Shown here one piece after another: positions 26,700 through 36,153 of a DNA stretch of 64,000 nt. The stretch covers positions 124,094 through 188,093 of the forward strand of contig NZ_JSAK01000010.1 in the NCBI RefSeq assembly GCF_000802965.1, given 5' to 3'. The first letter of the stretch is position 1, and every line of letters starts with the position of its first letter. This DNA comes from Pseudomonas fluorescens (GTDB taxonomy: Bacteria; Pseudomonadota; Gammaproteobacteria; Pseudomonadales; Pseudomonadaceae). The notes under the pieces were generated by a model. The model was not told the DNA's origin and made no database searches. It was given only the letters and a program-made list of their open reading frames with translations. The position numbers and the translations under genes were made by a program.

Positions 26700-29091
26700 T
26701 CATCACGCCGTAGAGAACACCCAGGCCGAATTGGCGGAACTGTTCGCCAAGGACCTGACCACCGGTGTCGGCCGCAGCGTCAAGCACGACAGCGCCGCCA
26801 AGCATGTGTCCGGTGAAGCGCAGTACATCGACGATCGCCTGGAATTTCCGAATCAGCTGCACGTCTATGCACGCCTGTCTGACCGCGCCCACGCGAAAAT
26901 CATCAGCATCGACACCCAGCCCTGCTATGCCTTCGAAGGCGTACGCATCGCCATTACCCACGAAGACGTACCGGGCCTGAAAGACATCGGCCCGTTGCTG
27001 CCGGGCGATCCGTTGCTGGCGATCGACACCGTGGAATTCGTCGGCCAACCGGTGATCGCCGTCGCCGCGAAAGACCTGGAAACCGCGCGCAAAGCAGCGA
27101 TGGCCGCGATCATCGAATACGAAGATCTGGAGCCAGTGCTGGACGTGGTCGAAGCCCTGCGCAAACGCCATTTCGTGCTCGATAGCCACACCCATCAGCG
27201 CGGCGATTCGGCGACTGCCCTGGCCACTGCTGAACATCGCATCCAGGGCACGCTGCACATCGGCGGTCAGGAACACTTCTATCTGGAAACCCAGATCTCG
27301 TCGGTGATGCCCACCGAAGACGGCGGCATGATCGTCTACTGCTCCACGCAAAACCCCACCGAAGTGCAGAAACTGGTGGCGGAAGTGCTGGACGTGTCGA
27401 TGAACAAGATCGTCGTCGACATGCGTCGCATGGGCGGTGGTTTCGGCGGCAAGGAAACTCAAGCCGCGAGCCCGGCATGTTTGTGCGCGGTGATCGCGCA
27501 CCTGACCGGCCAGCCGACCAAGATGCGTCTGCCGCGCGTCGAAGACATGTTGATGACCGGCAAGCGTCACCCGTTCTATGTCGAGTATGACGTCGGCTTC
27601 GACAGCACCGGTCGCCTGCACGGGATTGCTTTGGAACTGGCCGGCAACTGCGGTTGCTCGCCGGACTTGTCGGCGTCGATTGTCGACCGCGCGATGTTCC
27701 ACTCGGACAACTCGTACTACCTGGGCGACGCGACCATCAACGGTCACCGCTGCAAGACCAACACCGCGTCGAACACTGCTTACCGTGGTTTCGGCGGCCC
27801 GCAAGGCATGGTCGCCATCGAAGAAGTAATGGACGCCATCGCCCGCCATCTGGCCCTCGATCCGCTGGCGGTGCGCAAGGCCAACTATTACGGCAAGACC
27901 GAACGCAACGTCACCCATTACTACCAGACCGTCGAGCACAACATGCTCGAGGAAATGACCGCCGAACTGGAAGAAAGCAGCCAGTACGCCGAACGTCGCG
28001 AAGCGATCCGCCGCTACAACGCCAACAGCCCGATCCTGAAAAAAGGCCTGGCGCTGACCCCGGTGAAATTCGGTATTTCCTTCACCGCCAGCTTCCTCAA
28101 CCAGGCCGGTGCGCTGGTGCATGTCTACACCGACGGCAGCATCCACCTGAACCACGGCGGCACCGAAATGGGCCAGGGCCTGAACACCAAAGTCGCGCAG
28201 GTCGTGGCCGAAGTGTTCCAGGTGGAAATGGACCGCGTACAGATCACCGCGACCAACACCGACAAGGTGCCGAACACCTCGCCAACCGCTGCTTCCAGTG
28301 GTGCCGACCTCAACGGCAAAGCCGCGCAGAACGCTGCCGAAATCATCAAGCAACGGCTGGTGGAATTCGCCGCGCGGCAATACAAGGTCAGCGAAGAAGA
28401 CGTGGAATTCCACAACGGCCACGTGCGGGTTCGCGATCACATCCTGACCTTCGAAGCGCTGATCCAGCAGGCGTACTTCGCCCAGGTTTCGCTATCGAGC
28501 ACCGGGTTCTACAAGACCCCGAAAATCTACTACGACCGCAGTCAGGCTCGCGGCCGTCCGTTCTACTACTTCGCCTTTGGCGCGGCGTGCTGCGAAGTGC
28601 TGGTCGACACCCTGACGGGCGAATACAAAATGCTGCGCACCGACATCCTCCATGACGTCGGCGCTTCGCTAAACCCAGCCATCGACATCGGTCAGGTCGA
28701 GGGCGGTTTCATCCAGGGCATGGGTTGGCTGACCATGGAAGAACTGGTGTGGAACAACAAAGGCAAGTTGATGACCAATGGCCCGGCCAGCTACAAGATC
28801 CCGGCCGTGGCGGACATGCCCCTGGACCTGCGGGTGAAGCTGGTGGAAAACCGCAAGAATCCGGAAGACACGGTGTTCCACTCCAAGGCTGTGGGCGAGC
28901 CGCCGTTCATGCTTGGCATTGCTGCGTGGTGTGCGATCAAGGATGCCGTGGCGAGTTTGGGCGACTACAAGCATCAACCGAAAATCGACGCACCGGCGAC
29001 CCCGGAGCGGGTGTTGTGGGGTTGTGAGCAGATGCGCCAGTTGACGGTGGCGAAGGCTGTCGAGGCTGAAACCGAGTTGGCTCCGCTCTAG
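26692..29091 (+). CDS. xdhB: Xanthine dehydrogenase molybdenum subunit
   Basis: The large catalytic subunit of 799 residues, holding the molybdopterin cofactor where hypoxanthine and xanthine are hydroxylated. Signatures are MGGGFGGKETQ (about 243-253), TAYRGFGGPQGM, GGTEMGQGLNTKVAQV, and the catalytic-Glu loop KAVGEPPFMLGIA near the C-terminus. It is translationally coupled to xdhA through the 8-bp overlap. A REP pair of about 100 bp separates it from xdhC, which may lower read-through to the maturation factor. Confidence 0.96.
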   Translation: MSNHHAVENTQAELAELFAKDLTTGVGRSVKHDSAAKHVSGEAQYIDDRLEFPNQLHVYARLSDRAHAKIISIDTQPCYAFEGVRIAITHEDVPGLKDIGPLLPGDPLLAIDTVEFVGQPVIAVAAKDLETARKAAMAAIIEYEDLEPVLDVVEALRKRHFVLDSHTHQRGDSATALATAEHRIQGTLHIGGQEHFYLETQISSVMPTEDGGMIVYCSTQNPTEVQKLVAEVLDVSMNKIVVDMRRMGGGFGGKETQAASPACLCAVIAHLTGQPTKMRLPRVEDMLMTGKRHPFYVEYDVGFDSTGRLHGIALELAGNCGCSPDLSASIVDRAMFHSDNSYYLGDATINGHRCKTNTASNTAYRGFGGPQGMVAIEEVMDAIARHLALDPLAVRKANYYGKTERNVTHYYQTVEHNMLEEMTAELEESSQYAERREAIRRYNANSPILKKGLALTPVKFGISFTASFLNQAGALVHVYTDGSIHLNHGGTEMGQGLNTKVAQVVAEVFQVEMDRVQITATNTDKVPNTSPTAASSGADLNGKAAQNAAEIIKQRLVEFAARQYKVSEEDVEFHNGHVRVRDHILTFEALIQQAYFAQVSLSSTGFYKTPKIYYDRSQARGRPFYYFAFGAACCEVLVDTLTGEYKMLRTDILHDVGASLNPAIDIGQVEGGFIQGMGWLTMEELVWNNKGKLMTNGPASYKIPAVADMPLDLRVKLVENRKNPEDTVFHSKAVGEPPFMLGIAAWCAIKDAVASLGDYKHQPKIDAPATPERVLWGCEQMRQLTVAKAVEAETELAPL

Positions 29092-29100
29092 GACCGAGGT

Positions 29101-29203
29101 GCGGCCATCGCTGGCAAGCCAGCTCCCACAGGATTTGTGTGAATCCAAATTCTGTGGGCACCACAAAGCACTGTGGGAGCTGGCTTGCCAGCGATGAGGC
29201 CCG
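29101..29203. repeat. REP pair inside the xdh operon
   Basis: CATCGCTGGCAAGCCAGCTC and its inverted copy surround about 45 bp, between xdhB and xdhC. Such elements can stabilise upstream mRNA ends, giving different levels of structural subunits and maturation factor. Confidence 0.8.
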
Positions 29204-29232
29204 AACTGACAACAGAGATGTTGAGGTGAAAC

Positions 29233-30078
29233 ATGTACAACTGGATCGACGCCCTCGCCGACCTGCAGAACCGGGGTGAACCCTGCGTGTTGGTGACCAT
29301 CATCGAAGAGCTCGGCTCGACGCCGCGCAATGCCGGTTCGAAGATGGTCATCAGCGCCCGCCAGGCCTTCGACACCATCGGTGGCGGGCACCTGGAATAC
29401 AAAGCCATGCAGATCGCCCGCGACATGCTCGCCAGCGGCAAGCAGGATACGCATCTGGAACGCTTCAGCCTCGGCGCCAGCCTGGGCCAGTGCTGCGGCG
29501 GCGCGACCGTTTTGCTGTTCGAACCGATGGGCCAGGTGCAAGCGCAAATCGCCGTGTTCGGCGCCGGTCACGTCGGCCGCGCACTGGTACCGCTGCTCGC
29601 CAGCCTGCCGTGCCGGGTGCGCTGGATCGACTCGCGGGATGACGAATTCCCTGAGCAGATCCCCCACGGCGTGCGCAAGATCGTCAGCGGAGAACCGGTC
29701 GATGAAATCGACGACCTGCCCGCCGGCAGCTACTGCATCGTCATGACCCACAACCACCAGCTCGACCTCGAACTCACTGCCGCGCTCCTCAAACGCAACG
29801 ACTTCGCCTACTTCGGCCTGATCGGTTCGAAGACCAAACGGGTGAAGTTCGAACATCGCCTGCGTGATCGCGGTTTCGACAGCAGCGTGGTGCAGCGCAT
29901 GCGCTGCCCGATGGGCATCGGCGAAGTCAAAGGCAAGTTGCCTGTGGAAATCGCCATCTCCATCGCCGGCGAGATCATCGCCACCTATAACGCGAATTTC
30001 GGCCAGCAGACTGTCAGCGCCGGATCATCGATTGCCAAACTGCTGCCTGCTTCACGCCGCAGCCAAGCCTCTAATTGA
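29233..30078 (+). CDS. xdhC: Xanthine dehydrogenase accessory protein XdhC
   Basis: A molybdenum-cofactor chaperone that binds and sulfurates the cofactor for insertion into XdhB. The 281-residue product has an N-terminal XdhC-CoxI domain (EELGSTPRNAGSKMVIS) and a C-terminal Rossmann domain (IAVFGAGHVGRALVPLL, about 99-115). GAGGTGAAAC precedes the ATG. Its stop overlaps the guaD start region, indicating coupling to the deaminase. Confidence 0.95.
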   Translation: MYNWIDALADLQNRGEPCVLVTIIEELGSTPRNAGSKMVISARQAFDTIGGGHLEYKAMQIARDMLASGKQDTHLERFSLGASLGQCCGGATVLLFEPMGQVQAQIAVFGAGHVGRALVPLLASLPCRVRWIDSRDDEFPEQIPHGVRKIVSGEPVDEIDDLPAGSYCIVMTHNHQLDLELTAALLKRNDFAYFGLIGSKTKRVKFEHRLRDRGFDSSVVQRMRCPMGIGEVKGKLPVEIAISIAGEIIATYNANFGQQTVSAGSSIAKLLPASRRSQASN

Positions 30079-30086
30079 GAATGACC

Positions 30087-31391
30087 ATGCCTTTGACTCG
30101 CAAAGCCTACCGCGCCGCCATTCTGCACAGCATCGCCGACCCCGCCGAAGTCGGGATCGAAGCCTCCTTCGAGTATTTCGAGGACGGCCTGCTGGTGATC
30201 GATAACGGCAAGATCAGCGCCCTCGGTCACGCCTCTGAATTGCTGCCAACCCTGCCGGCCGACATCGAAATCACCCATTACCAGGATGCGCTGATCACTC
30301 CTGGTTTCATCGACACCCACATCCACCTGCCGCAAACCGGCATGGTCGGTGCGTACGGCGAACAACTGCTGGATTGGCTCAACACCTACACCTTCCCGTG
30401 CGAAAGCCAATTCGCCGACAAGGCCCACGCCGATGAAGTCGCGGACATTTTCATCAAGGAACTGCTGCGCAACGGCACCACCACCGCGCTGGTATTCGGC
30501 AGCGTGCATCCGCAATCGGTGAACTCGTTCTTCGAAGCCGCTGAACAGCTCGACCTGCGGATGATCGCCGGCAAGGTGATGATGGACCGTAACGCCCCCG
30601 ACTACCTGACCGACACCGCGGAATCAAGCTACGTCGAAAGCAAGGCATTGATCGAACGCTGGCACGGCAAGGGTCGCCTGCACTACGCCGTCACCCCGCG
30701 CTTCGCACCAACCAGCACCCCGGAACAGTTGACCCTCGCCGGCCAGTTGCTCAGCGAATTCCCTGACCTGTACATGCAGACCCACATCAGCGAAAACCTC
30801 AAGGAAATCGAGTGGGTCAAGGAGCTGTTCCCGGAGCGCAAGGGCTACCTGGACGTCTACGATCACTACCAGTTGCTCGGCGAGCGCTCGGTGTTTGCCC
30901 ACGGCGTGCACCTGTGCGATGACGAGTGCGCGCGCCTAGCGGAAACCGGCTCGGCGATCGCCTTTTGCCCGACGTCGAACTTCTTCCTCGGCAGCGGCCT
31001 GTTCAACCTGCCGATGGCCGAGAAGCACAAGCTGAACGTCGGTATCGGCACGGACGTCGGTGGCGGCACCAGTTTCTCGCTGCTGCAAACGTTGAACGAA
31101 GCGTACAAGGTCATGCAGCTGCAAGGTGCGCGCCTGAGCCCGTTCAAGTCGCTGTACCTGGCAACCCTCGGCGGCGCTCGTGCGCTTCGTCTGGAAGACA
31201 AGATCGGCAACCTGCAACCGGGCAGCGATGCGGACTTCCTGGTGCTGGACTACAACGCCACGCCGTTGCTGGGTTATCGCTTGAAGCAGGCGAATAACAT
31301 TGCCGAGACGTTGTTTGTGTTGATGACGCTGGGGGATGACCGGACTGTGCAGCAGACCTATGCGGCGGGAAATCTGGTGCATCAGCGCTGA
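30087..31391 (+). CDS. guaD: Guanine deaminase
   Basis: Converts guanine to xanthine, feeding xanthine dehydrogenase. A 434-residue amidohydrolase. Metal ligands appear in GFIDTHIHLPQTG (HxH, about 75-87), TPRF and QTHISEN, FAHGVHL and GIGTDVGGGTSFSL (the Asp). The PQTG/YGEQLLDWL segment is typical of guanine deaminases. Start candidates are ATG 30081 and 30087; the second is chosen for spacing to GAGA and the usual MPLTRKAYRAAIL start. It is the last gene of the xdh unit and is followed by a strong terminator. Confidence 0.95.
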   Translation: MPLTRKAYRAAILHSIADPAEVGIEASFEYFEDGLLVIDNGKISALGHASELLPTLPADIEITHYQDALITPGFIDTHIHLPQTGMVGAYGEQLLDWLNTYTFPCESQFADKAHADEVADIFIKELLRNGTTTALVFGSVHPQSVNSFFEAAEQLDLRMIAGKVMMDRNAPDYLTDTAESSYVESKALIERWHGKGRLHYAVTPRFAPTSTPEQLTLAGQLLSEFPDLYMQTHISENLKEIEWVKELFPERKGYLDVYDHYQLLGERSVFAHGVHLCDDECARLAETGSAIAFCPTSNFFLGSGLFNLPMAEKHKLNVGIGTDVGGGTSFSLLQTLNEAYKVMQLQGARLSPFKSLYLATLGGARALRLEDKIGNLQPGSDADFLVLDYNATPLLGYRLKQANNIAETLFVLMTLGDDRTVQQTYAAGNLVHQR

Positions 31392-31402
31392 GTTTTTTCC
31401 GG

Positions 31403-31447
31403 GCATAAAAAATCCCCCATCGCTTTTCAGCCTGGGGGATTTTTATT
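31403..31447 (+). terminator. Intrinsic terminator after guaD
   Basis: AAAAAATCCCCC and GGGGGATTTTTATT pair around a 15-nt loop with a T-run after the stem. It can also act on the opposite strand for the convergent GntR gene. A single REP-like dyad (CATCGCTGGCAAGCCAGCGA) lies at 31462-31482. Confidence 0.9.
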
Positions 31448-31499
31448 GCCTGTCAGTCCGCCATCGCTGGCAAGCCAGCGATAAACACACCTCGGTCTG

Positions 31500-32264
31500 T
31501 CAGAGTTTCGCGGCCGACCGCCCTGGCTTCTTGGTCTGCAACAAATGCGAAAACACCGCATGCAGATCATCCGACGCACTTTCTTCGTCGAGGTTGAGTT
31601 TGCTGTCGATGTGATCCATGTGGTGCATCATCAGGTTCACCGCCAGTTCAGCGTCGCGCTTTTCAATGGCGTCGATCAACTGGGTATGCTCGTCGTACGA
31701 GCAATGGGAACGGTTGCCGCTTTCGTACTGGGCGATGATCAGCGAAGTCTGCGACACCAGGCTGCGCTGGAAGCTGATCAACGGCGCGTTTTTCGCCGCT
31801 TCGGCTAGTTTCAGGTGGAATTCACCCGACAGACGGATACCCGCACCGCGATCGCCACGGGAAAAGCTGTCGCGTTCGTCGTTGACCATCTGCCGCAATT
31901 CGGCGATTTGCTCGGCGGTGGCGTGCTGAACCGCCAATTCAGTGATTGCGCGTTCTACCAGACGCCGGGCCATGAACACCTGGCGCGCCTCTTCGACGCT
32001 CGGGCTGGCCACGACTGCACCACGGTTCGGACGCAGCAGAACCACGCTTTCATGGGCCAGGCGCGACAGCGCGCGGCGAATGATGGTGCGGCTGACCCCG
32101 AAAATTTCCCCCAGCGCTTCTTCGCTCAACTTGGTGCCGGGCGCCAGACGCTGTTCGAGGATCGCCTCGAAGATATGCGCGTAGACAATATCGTCCTGAG
32201 TACCGCTGCGGCCGGCTTTGCCTGCTCGCGGTTGTTTCTTGAGGGGCTGCAACTGTTCGTTCAT
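31500..32264 (-). CDS. GntR-family (FCD) transcriptional regulator
   Basis: A 254-residue regulator with winged helix IFEAILEQRLAPGTKLSEEA and GVSRTIIRRALSRLAHESVV (about 28-75) and an FCD effector domain. The start at MNEQLQPLKKQPRAGK (32264) is chosen over the longer frame to 32420, whose extra 52 residues look non-coding. It is divergent from the BenE-type transporter and convergent with guaD. It may regulate the transporter or the purine genes. The long basic N-terminal tail is common in regulators of purine and allantoin catabolism in this genus. Confidence 0.88.
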   Translation of the reverse strand: MNEQLQPLKKQPRAGKAGRSGTQDDIVYAHIFEAILEQRLAPGTKLSEEALGEIFGVSRTIIRRALSRLAHESVVLLRPNRGAVVASPSVEEARQVFMARRLVERAITELAVQHATAEQIAELRQMVNDERDSFSRGDRGAGIRLSGEFHLKLAEAAKNAPLISFQRSLVSQTSLIIAQYESGNRSHCSYDEHTQLIDAIEKRDAELAVNLMMHHMDHIDSKLNLDEESASDDLHAVFSHLLQTKKPGRSAAKL

Positions 32265-32473
32265 GGGCACTCGAGTCGGGAGAACTGCGGCGAATTGACC
32301 GTGACTGTAATACGGCACAGTGGGTCGCTGGCAAGTATCGCGTAAAAAACATGGCGATTGTACACAATGCTTAGTGGCAACACGACTGTACGGCTGTTTG
32401 TCACTTCCGCTGTATCGCAACGATCCATTACGTTTGAGTTTAGGCTTGATCGCAGAATCCGCCGCGCTTGAAA

Positions 32474-32560
32474 CCCGTAGGAGCCGGCTTGCTGGCGATT
32501 CGGCCTTGAGGCTTGCGCAGACTTAAGGACGCTTTCGCCAGCAAGCCGGCTCCTACAGAG
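32474..32560. repeat. REP pair
   Basis: GTAGGAGCCGGCTTGCTGGC and its inverted copy, about 35 bp apart, between the divergent GntR and transporter genes and close to their promoters. Confidence 0.8.
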
Positions 32561-32607
32561 GGTTGCGGCGTTGCGAACATCTTCACCCGTATAAGGAACG
32601 CCCCGTC

Positions 32608-33798
32608 ATGAACGACGCCACGCACACCCAGTTGCGCCCCTTGGCCGACACTTCGCCCTCGGCCATCGTCGCCGGCTTCATCGCGATGATGACCGGCTAC
32701 ACCAGTTCCCTGGTGCTGATGTTCCAGGCCGGGCAAGCAGCGGGGCTGACCAGCGGGCAGATTTCGTCGTGGATCTGGGCGATTTCCATCGGCATGGCGG
32801 TGTGTTCCATTGGCCTGTCGCTGCGCTATCGCACGCCGATCACCATTGCCTGGTCGACCCCCGGTGCCGCGCTGCTGATCACCAGCCTCGGTGGGGTGAG
32901 TTATGGCGAAGCCATTGGTGCATATATTACTTGCGCGGTGCTGGTGACCATTTGCGGGCTGACCGGCAGCTTCGAACGCCTGGTGAAAAAGATACCGGCA
33001 TCGTTGGCAGCCGCATTGCTGGCGGGGATTCTGTTCAAGATCGGCAGCGAGATCTTCGTTGCCGCCCAGCACCGCACCGCGCTGGTGCTGGGCATGTTCT
33101 TCACCTATCTGGTAGTCAAACGCCTCTCCCCCCGCTATGCGGTGCTAGGCGCGTTATTGATTGGCACGGCGCTGTCCGGATTCATGGGCCTGCTGGACTT
33201 CAGCGGTTTTCATCTGGAAGTGGCAACGCCCGTCTGGACCACCCCGCACTTCTCCCTGGCGGCGACCATCAGCATCGGCATTCCGCTGTTCGTGGTGGCG
33301 ATGACCTCGCAAAACATGCCCGGTATCGCCGTGCTGCGCGCCGACGGTTACAACGTACCGGCCTCCCCGCTGATCACCACCACCGGAATCGCCTCGCTGC
33401 TGCTGGCGCCGTTTGGCTCCCACGGGATCAATCTGGCGGCCATCAGCGCAGCCATCTGCACCGGGCCGCATGCCCACGAGGATCGCAACAAGCGCTACAC
33501 GGCGGCTGTCTGGTGCGGGATTTTCTACGGGATCGCCGGGGTGTTCGGCGCGACGTTGGCGGCATTGTTTGCGGCGTTGCCTAAAGAGTTGGTGCTGTCG
33601 ATTGCCGCGCTGGCGTTGTTCGGCTCGATCATCAATGGCTTGAGCATTGCCATGAGCGAAGCGAAGGAACGGGAAGCGGCGCTGATCACCTTCATGGTCA
33701 CGGCGTCGGGGCTGACGCTGTTTTCCATTGGTTCGGCGTTCTGGGGGATTGTGGCGGGGGTTTTGACGCTGGTGATTTTAAATTGGCGTAAGGTCTGA
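32608..33798 (+). CDS. BenE-family transporter
   Basis: A 396-residue integral membrane protein of the BenE (benzoate/H+ symporter-like) family, with about 11-12 hydrophobic segments. Family-typical stretches include AIVAGFIAMMTGYTSSLVL, TIAWSTPGAALL and the conserved loop SQNMPGIAVLRADGYNVPAS. The start at 32608 follows AAGGAACG. The substrate is uncertain: BenE relatives carry aromatic acids, but the neighbourhood is purine catabolism. It is not near ben or cat genes. Confidence 0.9.
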   Translation: MNDATHTQLRPLADTSPSAIVAGFIAMMTGYTSSLVLMFQAGQAAGLTSGQISSWIWAISIGMAVCSIGLSLRYRTPITIAWSTPGAALLITSLGGVSYGEAIGAYITCAVLVTICGLTGSFERLVKKIPASLAAALLAGILFKIGSEIFVAAQHRTALVLGMFFTYLVVKRLSPRYAVLGALLIGTALSGFMGLLDFSGFHLEVATPVWTTPHFSLAATISIGIPLFVVAMTSQNMPGIAVLRADGYNVPASPLITTTGIASLLLAPFGSHGINLAAISAAICTGPHAHEDRNKRYTAAVWCGIFYGIAGVFGATLAALFAALPKELVLSIAALALFGSIINGLSIAMSEAKEREAALITFMVTASGLTLFSIGSAFWGIVAGVLTLVILNWRKV

Positions 33799-33801
33799 AA
33801 A

Positions 33802-33871
33802 GCATCGCCAGCAAGCCGGCTCCTACGAGGTTCACGCAGGCCCTGTAGGAGCTGCCGAAGGCTCGGGCCGC
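33802..33871. repeat. REP units (mixed families)
   Basis: CATCGCCAGCAAGCCGGCTC is followed by CTGTAGGAGCTGCCGAAGGC, so arms of the two families seen at 1.3 and 1.4 kb are juxtaposed. Confidence 0.7.
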
Positions 33872-33889
33872 GTTCGGACGATCTTTTGA

Positions 33890-33928
33890 TCCTCAAAAAA
33901 AACGGCGACCCGTAGGTCGCCGTTTTTC
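33890..33928. terminator. Intrinsic terminator of yggL (bidirectional)
   Basis: AAACGGCGACC and GGTCGCCGTTT form an 11-bp stem with loop CGTA, with an A-run on the left and T5 on the right. It serves yggL on the minus strand and may serve the transporter gene on the plus strand. Confidence 0.9.
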
Positions 33929-33934
33929 ATGACA

Positions 33935-34279
33935 TCAAGCTACCGGATTGATCGGCTTTTCCGGGTACCAGACGTCGATCAGCGGGCTGACAGTCGCTTC
34001 GGTCAGTTCGCTGCGGCCTTTGAGCCAGGCTTCAACCGCTGCACGCTGCTCTTCGGACACCGAGCCACGCTTCTGCAGGCAAACCAGACCGAAGTCGTCG
34101 CCGCCAACATAGCCCAGACCGTTGGCTTCCATGGCTTCTTTGAGGAACGCGTCGAGGAAAGCATCAATGGCTTCATCAGCCAAATCTTCTTTGAAATCCA
34201 GGTTCAGCTCGAAACCCAGCTCTTGAAATTCATCGACGCACAGTTTTTTGCGCAGACGCTGGGAACGGTTAGTCGCCAT
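33935..34279 (-). CDS. yggL: YggL family 50S ribosome-binding protein
   Basis: A 114-residue DUF469 protein related to E. coli YggL, reported to bind the large ribosomal subunit. It begins MATNRSQRLRKKLCVDEFQE, with the family's basic N-terminus, and has GFELNLDF and the conserved centre. The upstream in-frame start at 34294 adds five residues and is not preferred. It is a single-gene unit with its own terminator. Confidence 0.92.
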   Translation of the reverse strand: MATNRSQRLRKKLCVDEFQELGFELNLDFKEDLADEAIDAFLDAFLKEAMEANGLGYVGGDDFGLVCLQKRGSVSEEQRAAVEAWLKGRSELTEATVSPLIDVWYPEKPINPVA

Positions 34280-34512
34280 TGGAACAATCCTCATAAGTAA
34301 TAACGGGCGGCACTTTAGCAGTTTAAGCCGCCGATTGCCCGTCTCTGAACGGCGCCACGCCTACCGTCGGTAAAAAAATAGCGGATTAGTGGGCCAAGGC
34401 AAGGCACAAGCCGCGACACCTTGGGGCATAATGCCGACACTTTCATGACCACTGAGGGAATTTATCTTCATGCCCTCGTTTTTTTCCCCTCGGCTGTAGG
34501 GTTTTATTTCAG

Positions 34513-35973
34513 ATGATCAAATCGTTGCGTCCATTGCTGCTGGCCGGCCTTCTTCTTCCCCTGGCCCTCCCCGTTTCCGCTGAACCGATCAACACCGCTT
34601 TATCGCCCAACGTTGAAAAAGCCCTCAAGGCCAGCAAGTTGCAGGACAACGCCCTGTCGCTGGTGATGATCCCGCTGAACGGCCCCGGCACCCCGACCAT
34701 TTTCAACGCCGACGTGTCGGTCAACCCGGCGTCGACCATGAAACTGGTCACCACCTACGCGGCCCTGGAAATGCTCGGCCCGAACCACCAGTGGAAAACC
34801 GAGTTCTACACCGACGGCACCCTCAGCGGCGGCATCCTCAACGGTAACCTTTACCTCAAGGGCGGCGGCGATCCGAAGCTGAACATGGAAAAACTCTGGC
34901 TGTTGATGCGCGACCTGCGCGCCAACGGCGTGACCCAGGTCACCGGCGACCTGGTGCTGGATAAAAACTTCTTCGTGCAACCACAGCTGCCGGAATTCAA
35001 CGACGACGGCAACGACGAGAACAAACCGTTCCTGGTCAAACCCGATGCCCTGCTGGTCAACCTCAAGGCCCTGCGCTTCGTGGCGCGCAATGACTCGGGC
35101 AAAGTCCTGGTCTCGGTAGAGCCGCCGATCGCCAGCATTCGCATCGACAATCAGGTCAAGGCGCTCAATTCCAAGCAATGCACCGGCGGCGTGCGCTACA
35201 ACCCGGTGCCGCAGGCCGATGGCAGCGTGACCGTCACGGTCGGCGGTCAGTTGGGTGAAGGTTGCAGCTCGCAGACTTACCTGTCGCTGCTCGACCACGC
35301 GACCTACACCGCTGGCGCCGTGCGCGCGATCTGGAAGGAACTGGGTGGCAGCATCCAGGGCAAGGACGTCCTGGCGCCAACGCCTAAAGACGCCAAGGTG
35401 CTGGCGCGGGCATTCTCGCCGGACCTTGCGGAAATCATCCGCGACATCAACAAATACAGTAACAACACCATGGCCCAGCAGTTGTTCCTGAGCCTGGGCC
35501 AGAAATACCGCACCGATGCCGACGGCGACGACGCCAAGGCCGCCCAGCGCGTAGTGCGTCAGTGGCTGGCGAAGAAAGGCATCACCGCGCCGCACCTGGT
35601 GATGGAGAACGGCTCCGGCCTGTCCCGTGCCGAACGCGTCAGCGCCCGGGAGATGGCTTCGATGCTGCAAGCCGCGTGGCGCAGCCCTTACGCCGCCGAG
35701 TACATCAGCTCGATGCCGATTGCCGGCACCGACGGCACCATGCGCAAACGCCTGAAGACCACAGCCATGCGCGGTGAAGCCCACGTCAAGACCGGCACCC
35801 TGAACACCGTGCGCGCGATTGCCGGGTTCAGCCGCGATATCAATGGCAACACCTGGGCGGTGGTGGCGATCCTCAACGACAAGGCACCGTTTGGCGCGTC
35901 GTCGGTGCTGGATCAGGTGCTGCTGGATCTGTATCGCCAGCCGAAACTGCCGCAGACGGCTTCGGTTCTTTAA
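34513..35973 (+). CDS. dacB: D-alanyl-D-alanine carboxypeptidase/endopeptidase (PBP4)
   Basis: A periplasmic class C penicillin-binding protein that trims and cuts peptidoglycan cross-links. The 486-residue product starts with a signal peptide (about 1-24, LLPLALPVSAEP). The active-site motifs are S-x-x-K in PASTMKLVTTYAALE (about 74-88), SNN in NKYSNNTMAQ, and KTG in AHVKTGTLNTVRAIAG. The large insertion between the first two motifs is normal for the PBP4 type. A REP cluster follows, so it appears to be a single gene. Confidence 0.95.
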   Translation: MIKSLRPLLLAGLLLPLALPVSAEPINTALSPNVEKALKASKLQDNALSLVMIPLNGPGTPTIFNADVSVNPASTMKLVTTYAALEMLGPNHQWKTEFYTDGTLSGGILNGNLYLKGGGDPKLNMEKLWLLMRDLRANGVTQVTGDLVLDKNFFVQPQLPEFNDDGNDENKPFLVKPDALLVNLKALRFVARNDSGKVLVSVEPPIASIRIDNQVKALNSKQCTGGVRYNPVPQADGSVTVTVGGQLGEGCSSQTYLSLLDHATYTAGAVRAIWKELGGSIQGKDVLAPTPKDAKVLARAFSPDLAEIIRDINKYSNNTMAQQLFLSLGQKYRTDADGDDAKAAQRVVRQWLAKKGITAPHLVMENGSGLSRAERVSAREMASMLQAAWRSPYAAEYISSMPIAGTDGTMRKRLKTTAMRGEAHVKTGTLNTVRAIAGFSRDINGNTWAVVAILNDKAPFGASSVLDQVLLDLYRQPKLPQTASVL

Positions 35974-35981
35974 CGCCAGAA

Positions 35982-36136
35982 AATCAAAAGATCGCAGTCT
36001 CGTTGCACTCGACAGCTCCTACAGGCGTACACGATGCGTCCTCTGTAGGAGCCGGCTTGCTGGCGATGACGGTGTGTCAGGCACCATCAATGTTGAATGA
36101 TGTGCCGCCATCGCCAGCAAGCCGGCTCCTACGGAT
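35982..36136. repeat. REP cluster, three units
   Basis: A variant arm (GATCGCAGTCTCGTTGCACT with CAGCTCCTACAG) is followed by an inverted pair: GTAGGAGCCGGCTTGCTGGC and CGCCAGCAAGCCGGCTCCTA. It separates the convergent dacB and GGDEF genes. Confidence 0.75.
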
Positions 36137-36153
36137 TTCGTGTGTGGGCCGGA